From the NCBI GenBank assembly GCA_964617335.1, contig CAZTXG010000033.1, positions 1 through 17,571 of the forward strand: a stretch of 17,571 nucleotides of DNA, read 5' to 3'. The notes under the pieces are model-generated. The model did no database searches. It saw nothing but the letters and a program-made list of their open reading frames with translations, and had not been told where the DNA came from. Position numbers and translations under genes: made by a program. Within the stretch, counting starts at the first letter, position 1. Each line of letters starts with the position of its first letter. Origin of the DNA: UBA2658 sp964617335. Lineage in GTDB: Bacteria; Bacillota; Clostridia; Oscillospirales; Oscillospiraceae. Of the stretch, positions 1-6,244 are shown one piece after another.

Positions 1-1
1 T

Positions 2-142
2 TCCCATGGGGAAAGAGTTTGGTATTACCTTATTATCTTTGCAGCGGTTATGTTCGTCGGCCTTTTCTTCATAAAAAAGAAAGAGGAAGTAAAGAAGAGC
101 AGCAAAGGAAAAAAGAAGGCAAAATCCAAAAAGAAATCCTAG
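2..142 (+). CDS. C-terminal end of an unidentified membrane protein (partial)
   Basis: A frame open from the window edge ends in TAG at 140-142 and gives 46 residues. It reads as a hydrophobic segment (about residues 6-22, beginning VWYYLIIF) followed by a very lysine-rich tail ending KAKSKKKS. That is the profile of a protein anchored by one C-terminal membrane helix with a short basic cytoplasmic tail, as seen for instance in some clostridial carboxypeptidases or surface proteins. The domain that would identify it lies upstream of the window, so no function is assigned. A strong terminator starts 8 nt after the stop, which supports this frame over the overlapping frame that runs through the terminator. 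Confidence 0.6.
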   Translation, partial: SHGERVWYYLIIFAAVMFVGLFFIKKKEEVKKSSKGKKKAKSKKKS

Positions 143-149
143 TTTTTAC

Positions 150-182
150 AGCACGGCAGACAAAACCTGCCGTGCTCTTTTA
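150..182 (+). terminator. Rho-independent terminator
   Basis: A perfect 9-bp stem, GCACGGCAG (151-159) with CTGCCGTGC (167-175), extended by one A-T pair, has a 7-nt loop and a T-rich tail (176-182). It lies just after the stop of the partial membrane-protein gene. Confidence 0.9.
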
Positions 183-233
183 TTATAAACTACCACATTT
201 TGTGCAAAGAGACGAATGTCGGCACAAAACTTT

Positions 234-251
234 CCCTTGACATATCAAGGG
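234..251. promoter_or_regulatory. 18-bp palindrome over the -35 box (candidate operator)
   Basis: CCCTTGA-CATA-TCAAGGG is a perfect inverted repeat with 7-bp arms and a 4-bp centre. It covers the whole -35 hexamer of the permease promoter. A dimeric regulator bound here would block RNA polymerase. The FNR consensus has two more central bases (TTGA-N6-TCAA), so the regulator is not identified. Confidence 0.45.
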
Positions 252-265
252 TCTGAAAGTATAAT
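237..265 (+). promoter_or_regulatory. Sigma-A promoter of the uracil permease
   Basis: TTGACA at 237-242 and TATAAT at 260-265 are separated by 17 bp, so both hexamers match the consensus exactly. Transcription would start near 272, giving a 5' leader of about 255 nt before the permease start at 527. Confidence 0.85.
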
Positions 266-336
266 TACCGACGAGAGTTTTTAATCCTGGTACAAAGATG
301 CCGGTAAAACACCCACAACATTGGCGGAAAATTTCT

Positions 337-473
337 GCGAATGCGGATTTAATCTGCTTATCGAGTGCCTTGCCGGATTATGGCAGGGTATTTTTTATGG
401 GTTTATCTAAGCTGGGATTATCTAAGGCTTAAAGCGGCAAGCTCTGCCCTTTAACAGCGAAATCCGCGTTTGC
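337..473 (+). promoter_or_regulatory. Structured 5' leader RNA of the uracil permease (possible riboswitch or attenuator)
   Basis: Positions 337-350 can pair with 460-473 as a 14-bp closing helix with two G-U wobbles (339-471 and 342-468). Inside it are a 7-bp hairpin (368-374 with 382-388), a 5-bp hairpin (408-412 with 427-431) and a 4-bp hairpin (436-439 with 445-448), giving a multibranched fold. The wobbles pair only in plus-strand RNA, which fits selection on this transcript. I do not see the purine riboswitch core, a PyrR-binding loop or a T-box. There is no U-tract after the helix and the ribosome binding site (512-518) is outside it, so a regulatory mechanism is not evident. Confidence 0.35.
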
Positions 474-526
474 CTGATGGAACGGGAAAAAAAGTAAAGA
501 GAAAAACACTTGAGAGGGAAAAGATT

Positions 527-1906
527 ATGAACAAACACAAAACCGCCTATCTGCCAGACGAAACTCCGCCAATAGGAAAGCTTTTGCTTTACGCTTTACA
601 GCAGGTCATTGTCATGTTTCCGGCAACTGTAACAGTGGCTCTTATCACAGGCTTTCAGGTTTCAACCACAATTTTCGCCAGCGGCCTTGCAACCATTTGC
701 TTTGCACTTATAACCAAAAACCAGCTTCCAATGTATTACGGCTCAAGCTTTGCCTATCTTGCCGCCATATCAGGGCTTATGGCTGCCGAGGGTTTTTCAA
801 CCGTCAACGGAATTTTACCTAAGGAAGCCATACAAATAGCCCAGTTCGGCATTGTGATGTCCGGCCTTGTCTCCATATCTGCCGGCCTTGTGGTGCGCTT
901 TGTGGGCCGTGAGGCAGTGGAAAAGGTTCTTCCCGCCAGTGTAACCGGCTCTGTGGCAATGATAATCGGCCTTACCCTTGCAGGCAACGCCTTAAGTGAC
1001 GCTGCTCCCGCTGATGGTCAGCCGCAATTAGTTTGGATTATTTCTTTAGCAACCCTTTTATCAACCATTTTATTTTCCAGATACCTCAAGGGCTTTTTAG
1101 GCCAGCTTCCCCTTATTTTAGGTGCGGTTTTCGGCTGTCTTGTGGCCCTTGTCATCTCCCTTGTGGGAGGCGATGACATGAACTTTTTCCGCAGCCTTCC
1201 TCCGGAAGCTCTTGCCGCCTCCTCTTGGAAGTTAGGCGACGGCAGCATTTTCGCCCTGCCTGCCTTCTCCCTGCCCAAAGTTTCCTGGGCTGCCGTTGCG
1301 GCCATAATGCCAATTGCCATAGCGACAATTCCCGAATCCACAGCCCATGTTTATCAGCTTGACATATATGTTAACAATATTGCGGAAGAAAAAGGCTCAA
1401 AGAAAAAATACGACATGGCCGGTATGCTTGACAAAAACCTTATTGGCGACGGTATCTGCGATATGATTTCCGGTGTCATCGGCGGTCCCGCCGGAACAAA
1501 TTACGGTGAAAACATCAGCACCATGGCAATAACCAGAGTTTTCAGTGTTCCTGTTATTGTTGCCGCAGCTGTAATCGCCATGATTATATCCTGCTTTACC
1601 CCCCTTGTTGGTCTTATCTACGGCATTCCCCTGGCCGTTATAGGCGGACTTGAAATTTATCTTTTCGGTGCCATCGCCGCCCAGGGTATCGCCATTATGA
1701 TAGACAAAAGATGTGATATGTTCTCAGTTAAAAACATCTCGGTCATTGCAACCATCATGGTTTTCGGCCTTGGCATCCACTATGTCTACGGCGGCTCCAT
1801 GCCCTTCTTCGGAATCCAAATCCCCGCCGTTGCCGGCGCTGCCATATTCGGCATACTCCTAAACCTTATTATGAGCATAGGTGAAAAGAAAGAGCATAAA
1901 GCTTAA
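527..1906 (+). CDS. uraA: Uracil permease, NCS2 family (UraA/PyrP type)
   Basis: Predicted inner-membrane nucleobase symporter of 459 residues, the usual length for uracil permeases. Family marks are the YYGSSFAYLAA segment near the N-terminal third (TM3 region), IPESTAHVYQLD (TM8 region, with the substrate-binding Glu) and GTNYGENISTMAITRV (TM10), which closely matches the UraA motif holding the second substrate-binding Glu. That last motif is why uracil is preferred over xanthine or urate. The start is ATG at 527, with a GAGAGG ribosome binding site 9-15 nt upstream. An earlier in-frame ATG at 470 has no ribosome binding site and lies inside the predicted leader helix. The gene is monocistronic, between its own promoter and a terminator. 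Confidence 0.88.
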   Translation: MNKHKTAYLPDETPPIGKLLLYALQQVIVMFPATVTVALITGFQVSTTIFASGLATICFALITKNQLPMYYGSSFAYLAAISGLMAAEGFSTVNGILPKEAIQIAQFGIVMSGLVSISAGLVVRFVGREAVEKVLPASVTGSVAMIIGLTLAGNALSDAAPADGQPQLVWIISLATLLSTILFSRYLKGFLGQLPLILGAVFGCLVALVISLVGGDDMNFFRSLPPEALAASSWKLGDGSIFALPAFSLPKVSWAAVAAIMPIAIATIPESTAHVYQLDIYVNNIAEEKGSKKKYDMAGMLDKNLIGDGICDMISGVIGGPAGTNYGENISTMAITRVFSVPVIVAAAVIAMIISCFTPLVGLIYGIPLAVIGGLEIYLFGAIAAQGIAIMIDKRCDMFSVKNISVIATIMVFGLGIHYVYGGSMPFFGIQIPAVAGAAIFGILLNLIMSIGEKKEHKA

Positions 1907-1956
1907 GGCAATACCATAATGTTTTATCAGATTGAAATTATAATTTAAACCACCAA

Positions 1957-2000
1957 AAACACCGCCTTGCCGCAGAAAAACGGCAGGCGGTGTTTTTATT
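1957..2000. terminator. Bidirectional terminator between the permease and GNAT genes
   Basis: A 16-bp stem (1957-1972 with 1981-1996, one G-T wobble) has an 8-nt loop. A run of T follows on the plus strand and a shorter one on the minus strand. It sits between convergent genes and can serve both. Confidence 0.88.
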
Positions 2001-2046
2001 TTTCCAACAGTCCTAAAGCCCGCATTTTTATGCGGCTGCAAATACT

Positions 2047-2568
2047 TTAATCCAACACCTTTTCCAAGCAGACAAGCTGAATATCTTCCAGCCCGTTAAA
2101 GTTGCAGTCTATAATCCCAACCTCGGAAAAGCCAAGCTTTTTATAAAGTGAGCGGGCCGGTGTGTTAACAGCATTGGTGTCCATCCGCAGGGAGAAGCAG
2201 CCCTTTTCCCTTGCATAGGCTTCATAATCCTGGACAAATTGCGTGGCAAATCCACGGCCGGAGGCCTCGGGGTCTACAACCAAAGTGTGCATCACCAAAA
2301 CCTTATCCTTCGGCGCATCAAGCTGCCAGTTTCCCCGAACATAGTCGTCCTCCTGCTCGTGGTTAAGCCTTGCAGCGGCAACAACTTTGCCATCGGCTTC
2401 CATAACAAACATTTCGTCCTTTAAAAAGGACTCCCTAGCCGTATTTTCCGTGGGATAAACCTCCGGCTTCCAGCCTGTGGTGGACCCTGCCTTTGCTTCT
2501 TTTTCAAATATCTTTCTATATATTTCAACAACGGCATCAATATCTTTTTCTTTTGCTTTTCTTATCAT
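2047..2568 (-). CDS. GNAT-family N-acetyltransferase
   Basis: A 173-residue single-domain protein of the Gcn5-related acetyltransferase fold, which transfers an acetyl group from acetyl-CoA to an amine. The substrate is unknown. The acetyl-CoA-binding motif A is clear: a strand ending VVDP, then ASGRGFATQFV (the R/Q-x-x-G-x-G/A pyrophosphate loop). Motif B follows at SLYKKLGFSEVG, typical of the C-terminal half. The start is ATG at 2568 (MIRKAKEK), because GGGAGG lies 10 nt upstream. A further in-frame ATG at 2589 would overlap that site. The gene has its own promoter and shares a terminator with the convergent permease gene. Confidence 0.85.
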   Translation of the reverse strand: MIRKAKEKDIDAVVEIYRKIFEKEAKAGSTTGWKPEVYPTENTARESFLKDEMFVMEADGKVVAAARLNHEQEDDYVRGNWQLDAPKDKVLVMHTLVVDPEASGRGFATQFVQDYEAYAREKGCFSLRMDTNAVNTPARSLYKKLGFSEVGIIDCNFNGLEDIQLVCLEKVLD

Positions 2569-2647
2569 TATAAGGCTGCCTCCCGCCATTTTTTGTCTTT
2601 GGCCTCAAGAGCGGCCGCACAGACCTTTTTAAAGCCTTTGTTTTTGA

Positions 2648-2676
2648 ATATTACCTTAGTTTCAACAAAAGGTCAA
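2648..2676 (-). promoter_or_regulatory. Promoter of the GNAT gene
   Basis: On the minus strand, TTGACC (2671-2676) and TAATAT (2648-2653) are separated by 17 bp. The predicted start of transcription is near 2641, about 73 nt before the ATG. Confidence 0.65.
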
Positions 2677-2703
2677 TAAAAATCTTAAGTCTTGTTTTTC
2701 TTC

Positions 2704-2732
2704 TTGTCAGTCCACTGCGGCTGTGGTAGAAT
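2704..2732 (+). promoter_or_regulatory. Promoter of the TRM11-like methyltransferase gene
   Basis: TTGTCA (2704-2709) and TAGAAT (2727-2732) are separated by 17 bp. The -10 box lies inside a dispersed intergenic repeat (2722-2767). The leader is about 77 nt. Confidence 0.6.
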
Positions 2733-2767
2733 ATCCGCTGCGGCGCAATGCGCCTGCCTTATATTAT
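2722..2767. repeat. Dispersed intergenic repeat, copy A
   Basis: This copy contains ATATCCGCTG (2731-2740), the hairpin GGCGC-AAT-GCGCC (2742-2754) and ATATTAT (2761-2767). The same three blocks occur in the same order and orientation at 9907-9949, and a 13-mer (2739-2751) recurs at 5478-5490. Confidence 0.4.
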
Positions 2768-2815
2768 CCTTTCTTTGGACTGTATACAAGATTTAACAAG
2801 CCGTGAGGTTGCTCC

Positions 2816-3859
2816 ATGAATAAATATGCCATACTTTTAAACCCCGGACACAGCAGAGTTTACTTTGAAGCCTCCCTAAAGCTTTCGGCGGCAGAGCTTA
2901 GCCTTGCTCTTTCCCATGCCGGTCACAAGGACTTTGAAATAAAAGAGGAGTCCTTCGGCTCTGTGCCCTATCTCTGCTTTTGCTGCCAAGGGCAGATAAA
3001 TGAAAAAACTTTGGAGCGGCTAGCTCGCTGCTCATTTACCTATGCCTTGTTTGAAGTTTGTGAAACGGACAAAGGGCCTTGTCTTGCTCCCCTAACCCTG
3101 CCAAATCCTCTGTATACCAACGGCGGCATAAGCTGCATTCTTAAATACTCCGGCAAAACCAACGAAAACTTCACCCGTTTTATGATTAACCTCGCGCTTT
3201 TTTCTTCACCTTTTTACGGGGAAAAAATAAAGCTTTTAGACCCTGTGGCGGGCAAGGCGACCACCCTTTTTGAAGCTCTTTCTTTGGGCTATGACGCCTA
3301 TGGCATAGAGCTTTCGGAAAAGGCCGTCCACGATGCATTTACCTATCTTAAAAAATATCTGGAGACGGAAAAGTTTAAGCACCGCTGCGGCCACGAGACC
3401 ATTAATATTAAGGAAAGCTCCGCCGGCGCGAAGAGATTTTTTGCCGAGCTTGCCAAAACAAAACAGGAGATGAAGGAAAACTCCGTAAAGCACTGGGAGA
3501 TGGTTTGTGGAAGCAGCCAATACGCAGACAGCTATTTTAAGAAAAACAGCTTCCACCTCATAGTCGGCGACCTTCCCTATGGGGTGCAGCACGGCAATGT
3601 TTCCTCCTCCCGCCAAGGCTCTTTTACACGAAGCCCCAAGGAGCTTGTCTCTCTTTGTTCCCCTTCTTGGCACAAGGTTTTAAAGACCGGCGGAGTCATT
3701 GCCCTTTCTTGGAACAGCTTTGTTTTCTCAAGGCAGCAGTTTGCAAAGCTTTTGGAAGATGCCGGTTTTTCCGTTTTTTACGGGGATCTATATGAAAGCC
3801 TTGAGCACAGGGTGGATAACTCTATAAAAAGAGACCTTATACTGGCAAAAAAGATTTAA
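2816..3859 (+). CDS. TRM11-like RNA/DNA N2-guanine or N6-adenine methyltransferase
   Basis: A 347-residue Rossmann-fold methyltransferase. Motif I, which binds S-adenosylmethionine, is LLDPVAGKATTLFEAL (about residues 140-155). YGIELS (162-167) is the acidic-loop motif II. The catalytic motif IV is GDLPYG (251-256), the D-x-PY-G form seen in TRM11/TrmG10-type tRNA guanine-N2 methyltransferases and related adenine-N6 enzymes. The N-terminal 110 residues lack an obvious THUMP domain, so the RNA target cannot be assigned. There are many cysteines in the N-terminal part (CFCC near 54-57). The start ATG has GAGGT 6 nt upstream. The gene is monocistronic, divergent from the GNAT gene, and ends at a shared bidirectional terminator. 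Confidence 0.75.
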   Translation: MNKYAILLNPGHSRVYFEASLKLSAAELSLALSHAGHKDFEIKEESFGSVPYLCFCCQGQINEKTLERLARCSFTYALFEVCETDKGPCLAPLTLPNPLYTNGGISCILKYSGKTNENFTRFMINLALFSSPFYGEKIKLLDPVAGKATTLFEALSLGYDAYGIELSEKAVHDAFTYLKKYLETEKFKHRCGHETINIKESSAGAKRFFAELAKTKQEMKENSVKHWEMVCGSSQYADSYFKKNSFHLIVGDLPYGVQHGNVSSSRQGSFTRSPKELVSLCSPSWHKVLKTGGVIALSWNSFVFSRQQFAKLLEDAGFSVFYGDLYESLEHRVDNSIKRDLILAKKI

Positions 3860-3904
3860 ATCTCATTCTTTTGCAGCTTTTTGTAAAACTATAAATACCA
3901 ACAA

Positions 3905-3943
3905 AAACCGCCCTTAAGCTTAAGCTCAAGGGCGGTTTGTTTT
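3905..3943. terminator. Bidirectional terminator between the methyltransferase and ferredoxin genes
   Basis: An 11-bp perfect stem AAACCGCCCTT (3905-3915) with AAGGGCGGTTT (3928-3938), with a short inner AGC/GCT pairing. T-runs flank it on both strands. It lies between convergent genes. Confidence 0.85.
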
Positions 3944-3948
3944 ACATA

Positions 3949-4659
3949 TCAGTCTAAAATCTCGCCGTCGTTAGATATGGTTATAATTTGCCAGGGAATC
4001 ATTTTACCGCTGTTTTGCAAAGCGGTTTTAACCGCGTGCTCCATTCCTCCGCAGCAGGGTACTTCCATGCGCACCAGAGTAATGCTTTTTATGTCGTTTC
4101 CAAGGAGTATATCCGTAAGCTTTTCGCTGTATTCGCCGGAGTCAAGCTTTGGGCAGCCGATGAGAGTTATTTTATTGCGCATAAACTCCTGATGGAAGTT
4201 GCCATAGGCATAGGCCGTGCAGTCTGCTGCTATGAGCAGGTTTGCACCGTTAAAATACGGAGCGTTAACAGGAACAAGCTTTATCTGAACAGGCCACTGG
4301 CGAAGCTGGGATTCGGGCTTTTGAGCAGTCTCAACAGCCTTAACCGGAGCAGGCCTTACTATGCTTTTTGACTGTGAGCCGGGGCAGCCGCAGGGAAGGT
4401 CCTCCCCTTGAGTCTGCTGCTTTTTCTTCATATTTTGTTGAACCGCCTCCGCATCAAAGGGCAGAGCCTCACGCTCTATAAAAGTAATAGCCCCTGTTGG
4501 ACAGGAGGGCAGACAGTCTCCAAGACCGTCGCAATAGTCGTCCCGAAGAAGCTTTGCCTTTCCGTCTACCATAACAATGGCGCCCTCGTGACAGGCAGTG
4601 GCGCAGGCTCCGCAGCCGTTACATTTTTCTTCGTCTATTTGAATGATTTTTCTAATCAT
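3949..4659 (-). CDS. 4Fe-4S ferredoxin-domain protein with a cysteine-rich C-terminal domain
   Basis: A 236-residue predicted cytoplasmic iron-sulfur protein. The N-terminal ferredoxin domain has a complete CxxCxxCxxxC motif (C13, C16, C19, C23) and a second motif with only three cysteines (C43, C49, C53 followed by Pro), where glycine replaces the usual second cysteine. A linker carries CGCP (90-93). The C-terminal half has LLIAADCTAYAYG (C147), LIGCPKLD (C169) and VPCCGGM (C202, C203), possibly a further metal or redox site. Related proteins occur in anaerobic Clostridia, often near Crp/Fnr regulators; an electron-transfer or redox-sensing role is inferred. The start is ATG at 4659 with GGGAGG 8 nt upstream. 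The in-frame GTG at 4674 overlaps that site and is rejected. It is divergent from the Crp/Fnr gene. Confidence 0.8.
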   Translation of the reverse strand: MIRKIIQIDEEKCNGCGACATACHEGAIVMVDGKAKLLRDDYCDGLGDCLPSCPTGAITFIEREALPFDAEAVQQNMKKKQQTQGEDLPCGCPGSQSKSIVRPAPVKAVETAQKPESQLRQWPVQIKLVPVNAPYFNGANLLIAADCTAYAYGNFHQEFMRNKITLIGCPKLDSGEYSEKLTDILLGNDIKSITLVRMEVPCCGGMEHAVKTALQNSGKMIPWQIITISNDGEILD

Positions 4660-4674
4660 GATTTTTCCTCCCAC

Positions 4675-4703
4675 TTGATTTTGTAATTAAAAGATACTAT
4701 AAT
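4675..4703 (+). promoter_or_regulatory. Promoter of the Crp/Fnr regulator gene
   Basis: TTGATT (4675-4680) and TATAAT (4698-4703) are separated by 17 bp. The leader is about 36 nt to the ATG at 4746. The promoter overlaps the opposing ferredoxin promoter. Confidence 0.7.
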
Positions 4704-4710
4704 AATTACA
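4682..4710. promoter_or_regulatory. 8-bp inverted repeat between the divergent genes (candidate operator)
   Basis: TGTAATTA (4682-4689) and TAATTACA (4703-4710) form perfect arms around 13 bp. The element covers parts of both face-to-face promoters. A second, smaller repeat, TTGTT-ATTCC-AACAA (4720-4734), lies downstream of the plus-strand start of transcription. Either could be bound by the Crp/Fnr protein encoded next door. The 13-bp spacer is wider than the usual Crp/Fnr site. Confidence 0.4.
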
Positions 4711-4714
4711 TCAA
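4686..4714 (-). promoter_or_regulatory. Promoter of the ferredoxin-domain gene
   Basis: On the minus strand, TTGATG (4709-4714) and TTTAAT (4686-4691) are separated by 17 bp. It is superimposed on the Crp/Fnr promoter, so the two polymerases cannot bind together. Confidence 0.5.
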
Positions 4715-4745
4715 GTATGTTGTTATTCCAACAAAGGGGAGAAAA

Positions 4746-5429
4746 ATGAATTATAAGCTTCTTGTAAAAACAGAGCTTTTCCGCGGTATCTCCGAAGATG
4801 AGGCGGAAGCCATGGTAAAATGCCTTCAAGCTAGATATAAATGCTTTAATAAAGGTGAGTTTATTTATCGAACGGGGGACCCAGCTGACTCCATGGGTCT
4901 TGTTATCTCCGGCGGGGTAAACATTGAAAATGACGATATCTGGGGAAATAAAAGTATCATAAACCATGTAGGCCGCGGGCAGGTCTTTGCGGAAACCTAT
5001 GCCTGCGTGCCAAATCAGCCAATGATGGTAAACGTTGTGGCGGCGGAGCAAACAGAGGTTTTATTTTTAAACACCGAAAAAATGCTTAAAACCTGCCCCA
5101 GCTCATGTTCTTTTCACGCAAGGCTTATTAGAAATCTGCTTTCCGTAACCGCTTTGAAAAATATGCATCTCAGCCGCAAAATATTCCACACCACACCGAA
5201 AACTATTCGGGGAAAGCTTCTTTCCTACCTTTCCGATCAGGCCATGCAGCAGGGTAAATACAAATTCACCATACCCTTTGACCGGCAGCAGCTTGCCGAT
5301 TATCTGGGGGTTGACCGCAGTGCAATGTCAAACGAGCTTGGCAAAATGAAGCGTGAGGGGCTTTTGGATTTTACAAAAAACTCCTTCCAGCTTCTGGAGG
5401 CCGCAACAAAAGAAGGCGGCTTTCACTAG
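4746..5429 (+). CDS. Crp/Fnr-family transcriptional regulator
   Basis: A 227-residue DNA-binding regulator of normal family length. Residues about 10-110 form a cyclic-nucleotide-binding-type beta-barrel (FIYRTGDPADSMGLVISGGV, then the VGRGQVFAET hairpin). A dimerisation helix follows (about 125-150). The winged helix-turn-helix is IPFDRQQLADYLGVDRSAMSNELGKMKREGLL (about 176-207), the usual HTH_Crp sequence. Cysteines at C26, C33, C87, C117 and C121 (CPSSC) do not match the N-terminal cluster spacing of E. coli FNR, so an iron-sulfur or thiol sensor is possible but unproven. The ATG is preceded by GGGGAG (4736-4741). It probably controls the divergent ferredoxin gene and itself; the target is inferred from context. 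Confidence 0.85.
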   Translation: MNYKLLVKTELFRGISEDEAEAMVKCLQARYKCFNKGEFIYRTGDPADSMGLVISGGVNIENDDIWGNKSIINHVGRGQVFAETYACVPNQPMMVNVVAAEQTEVLFLNTEKMLKTCPSSCSFHARLIRNLLSVTALKNMHLSRKIFHTTPKTIRGKLLSYLSDQAMQQGKYKFTIPFDRQQLADYLGVDRSAMSNELGKMKREGLLDFTKNSFQLLEAATKEGGFH

Positions 5430-5470
5430 AGATTATAGCCCTCCTTTCATTGAACTAAATTTTATGATAA

Positions 5471-5507
5471 GCGGCATTGCGGCGCAATGCACCTCAAAAA
5501 TATTAAT
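5471..5507. repeat. Dispersed intergenic repeat, copy B
   Basis: GCATTGC-GGC-GCAATGC (5474-5490) is a perfect 7-bp hairpin. It contains the 13-mer TGCGGCGCAATGC, identical to 2739-2751 in copy A, and is followed by an AT-rich ATATTA block. It lies in the gap after the Crp/Fnr gene. Confidence 0.35.
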
Positions 5508-5526
5508 CTTCCCTTAAAATAAGCAC

Positions 5527-5564
5527 AAAAAACACGCAGGCTGGCTTAGCTTGCGTGTTTTTTT
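5527..5564. terminator. Bidirectional terminator between the Crp/Fnr and amidase genes
   Basis: A 16-bp stem (5527-5542 with 5548-5563, one wobble) has a 5-nt loop, A-run on the left and T-run on the right. It sits between convergent genes. Confidence 0.9.
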
Positions 5565-5582
5565 AAATCCTGCTCTATATTC

Positions 5583-6161
5583 CTATAAATTTACATGGCT
5601 AATATGCAAAAGCCGCAAATCCTCATAGGTATAAGTGTTTAAAGCTCTTTTGTCAGAGTCAAAGCTATGGGTGGCAATCAAAATGTTCTCCGGTGAGGGA
5701 TTGCGCCCCACAGAGACAATGACAGGAGAGTGCCTAAACTCTTTTCCGTCAAAGGAAAGCTGTATTACATCTCCGGGCTGTGCCATGTACAAGGGCGCAT
5801 TTTCCGCAACAGGGCCTATACCTCGGTTATTCACCAAGAATTGGTAAAGGTATTCCACCCCCGTCCAAGAAGGGGAGCGCCTGTTAATGTCATAATAATA
5901 CCAGCCGACGGTAGGTGTTGGGTTCATGATTTTTGCTCCGGCAAAGATTACCTGAGATGCAAAGTTTGTGCAGTCTCCGCCGATTTTTTCAAAGTCATAA
6001 TATTTGGGGTTTCGCCCAAAGGCCCATTTGTGGGCATATTCCACGGCACTTTCCCTGTCGTAATCCCTTTTCACAACGGCCGCCCTCCTTCTCCCTTTTA
6101 AAGGCTTAAAGGCAAAGGCATCCGACTTTGCCCTCTGGGTCTTTTTAAAGAGGCTCGGCAC
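5583..6161 (-). CDS. Amidase_6 (putative amidase) domain protein
   Basis: A 192-residue protein matching the Amidase_6 family, a papain/NlpC-like fold of putative amidases common in Firmicutes. After a basic N-terminal 30 residues comes RDYDRESAVEYAHKW, typical of the domain start. Then IGGDCTNFASQVIFAGA carries the predicted nucleophile Cys64, followed by the aromatic GWYYYD segment. RHSPVIVSV (His144) and ATHSFDSD (His165) are the candidate catalytic histidines. The QPGDVIQL turn is also characteristic. No signal peptide or membrane segment is visible, so the site of action is unclear. No ribosome binding site is seen before the ATG. It follows the btuD-like gene by 83 nt with no terminator between, so it may be read from that operon. 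Confidence 0.7.
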   Translation of the reverse strand: MPSLFKKTQRAKSDAFAFKPLKGRRRAAVVKRDYDRESAVEYAHKWAFGRNPKYYDFEKIGGDCTNFASQVIFAGAKIMNPTPTVGWYYYDINRRSPSWTGVEYLYQFLVNNRGIGPVAENAPLYMAQPGDVIQLSFDGKEFRHSPVIVSVGRNPSPENILIATHSFDSDKRALNTYTYEDLRLLHISHVNL

Positions 6162-6244
6162 ATTATATTCAGGATTGTGTTTTTCCGAAACAGCTTTTGG
6201 GAAAGGCGTTTTTAATTAGCTTGGAGAAAAAGCTCAAAATTATT

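Noticed and set aside
19..240. Open frame of 73 codons at the left edge
   Set aside because: It runs through the terminator hairpin and up to the permease promoter, and its residues are not protein-like. The neighbouring frame (2-142) has a membrane helix and ends just before the terminator.
234..251. FNR box over the permease -35
   Set aside because: The arms TTGA/TCAA are 4 bp apart, not 6 as in the FNR consensus, so it is kept only as an unassigned palindrome.
298..432. 44-codon ORF in the uracil-permease leader, a possible leader peptide
   Set aside because: No ribosome binding site precedes its ATG and its codons coincide with the RNA helices. It has no run of regulatory codons. It is probably chance.
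272..526. Known purine riboswitch, PyrR attenuator or T-box in the permease leader
   Set aside because: None of the conserved cores is present, and no terminator follows the folded region.
3236..3673. 145-codon minus-strand frame opposite the methyltransferase
   Set aside because: It lies wholly antisense to a gene with clear catalytic motifs and has no family features. The same holds for the long antisense frames under uraA, btuF, atpA, atpD and atpF.
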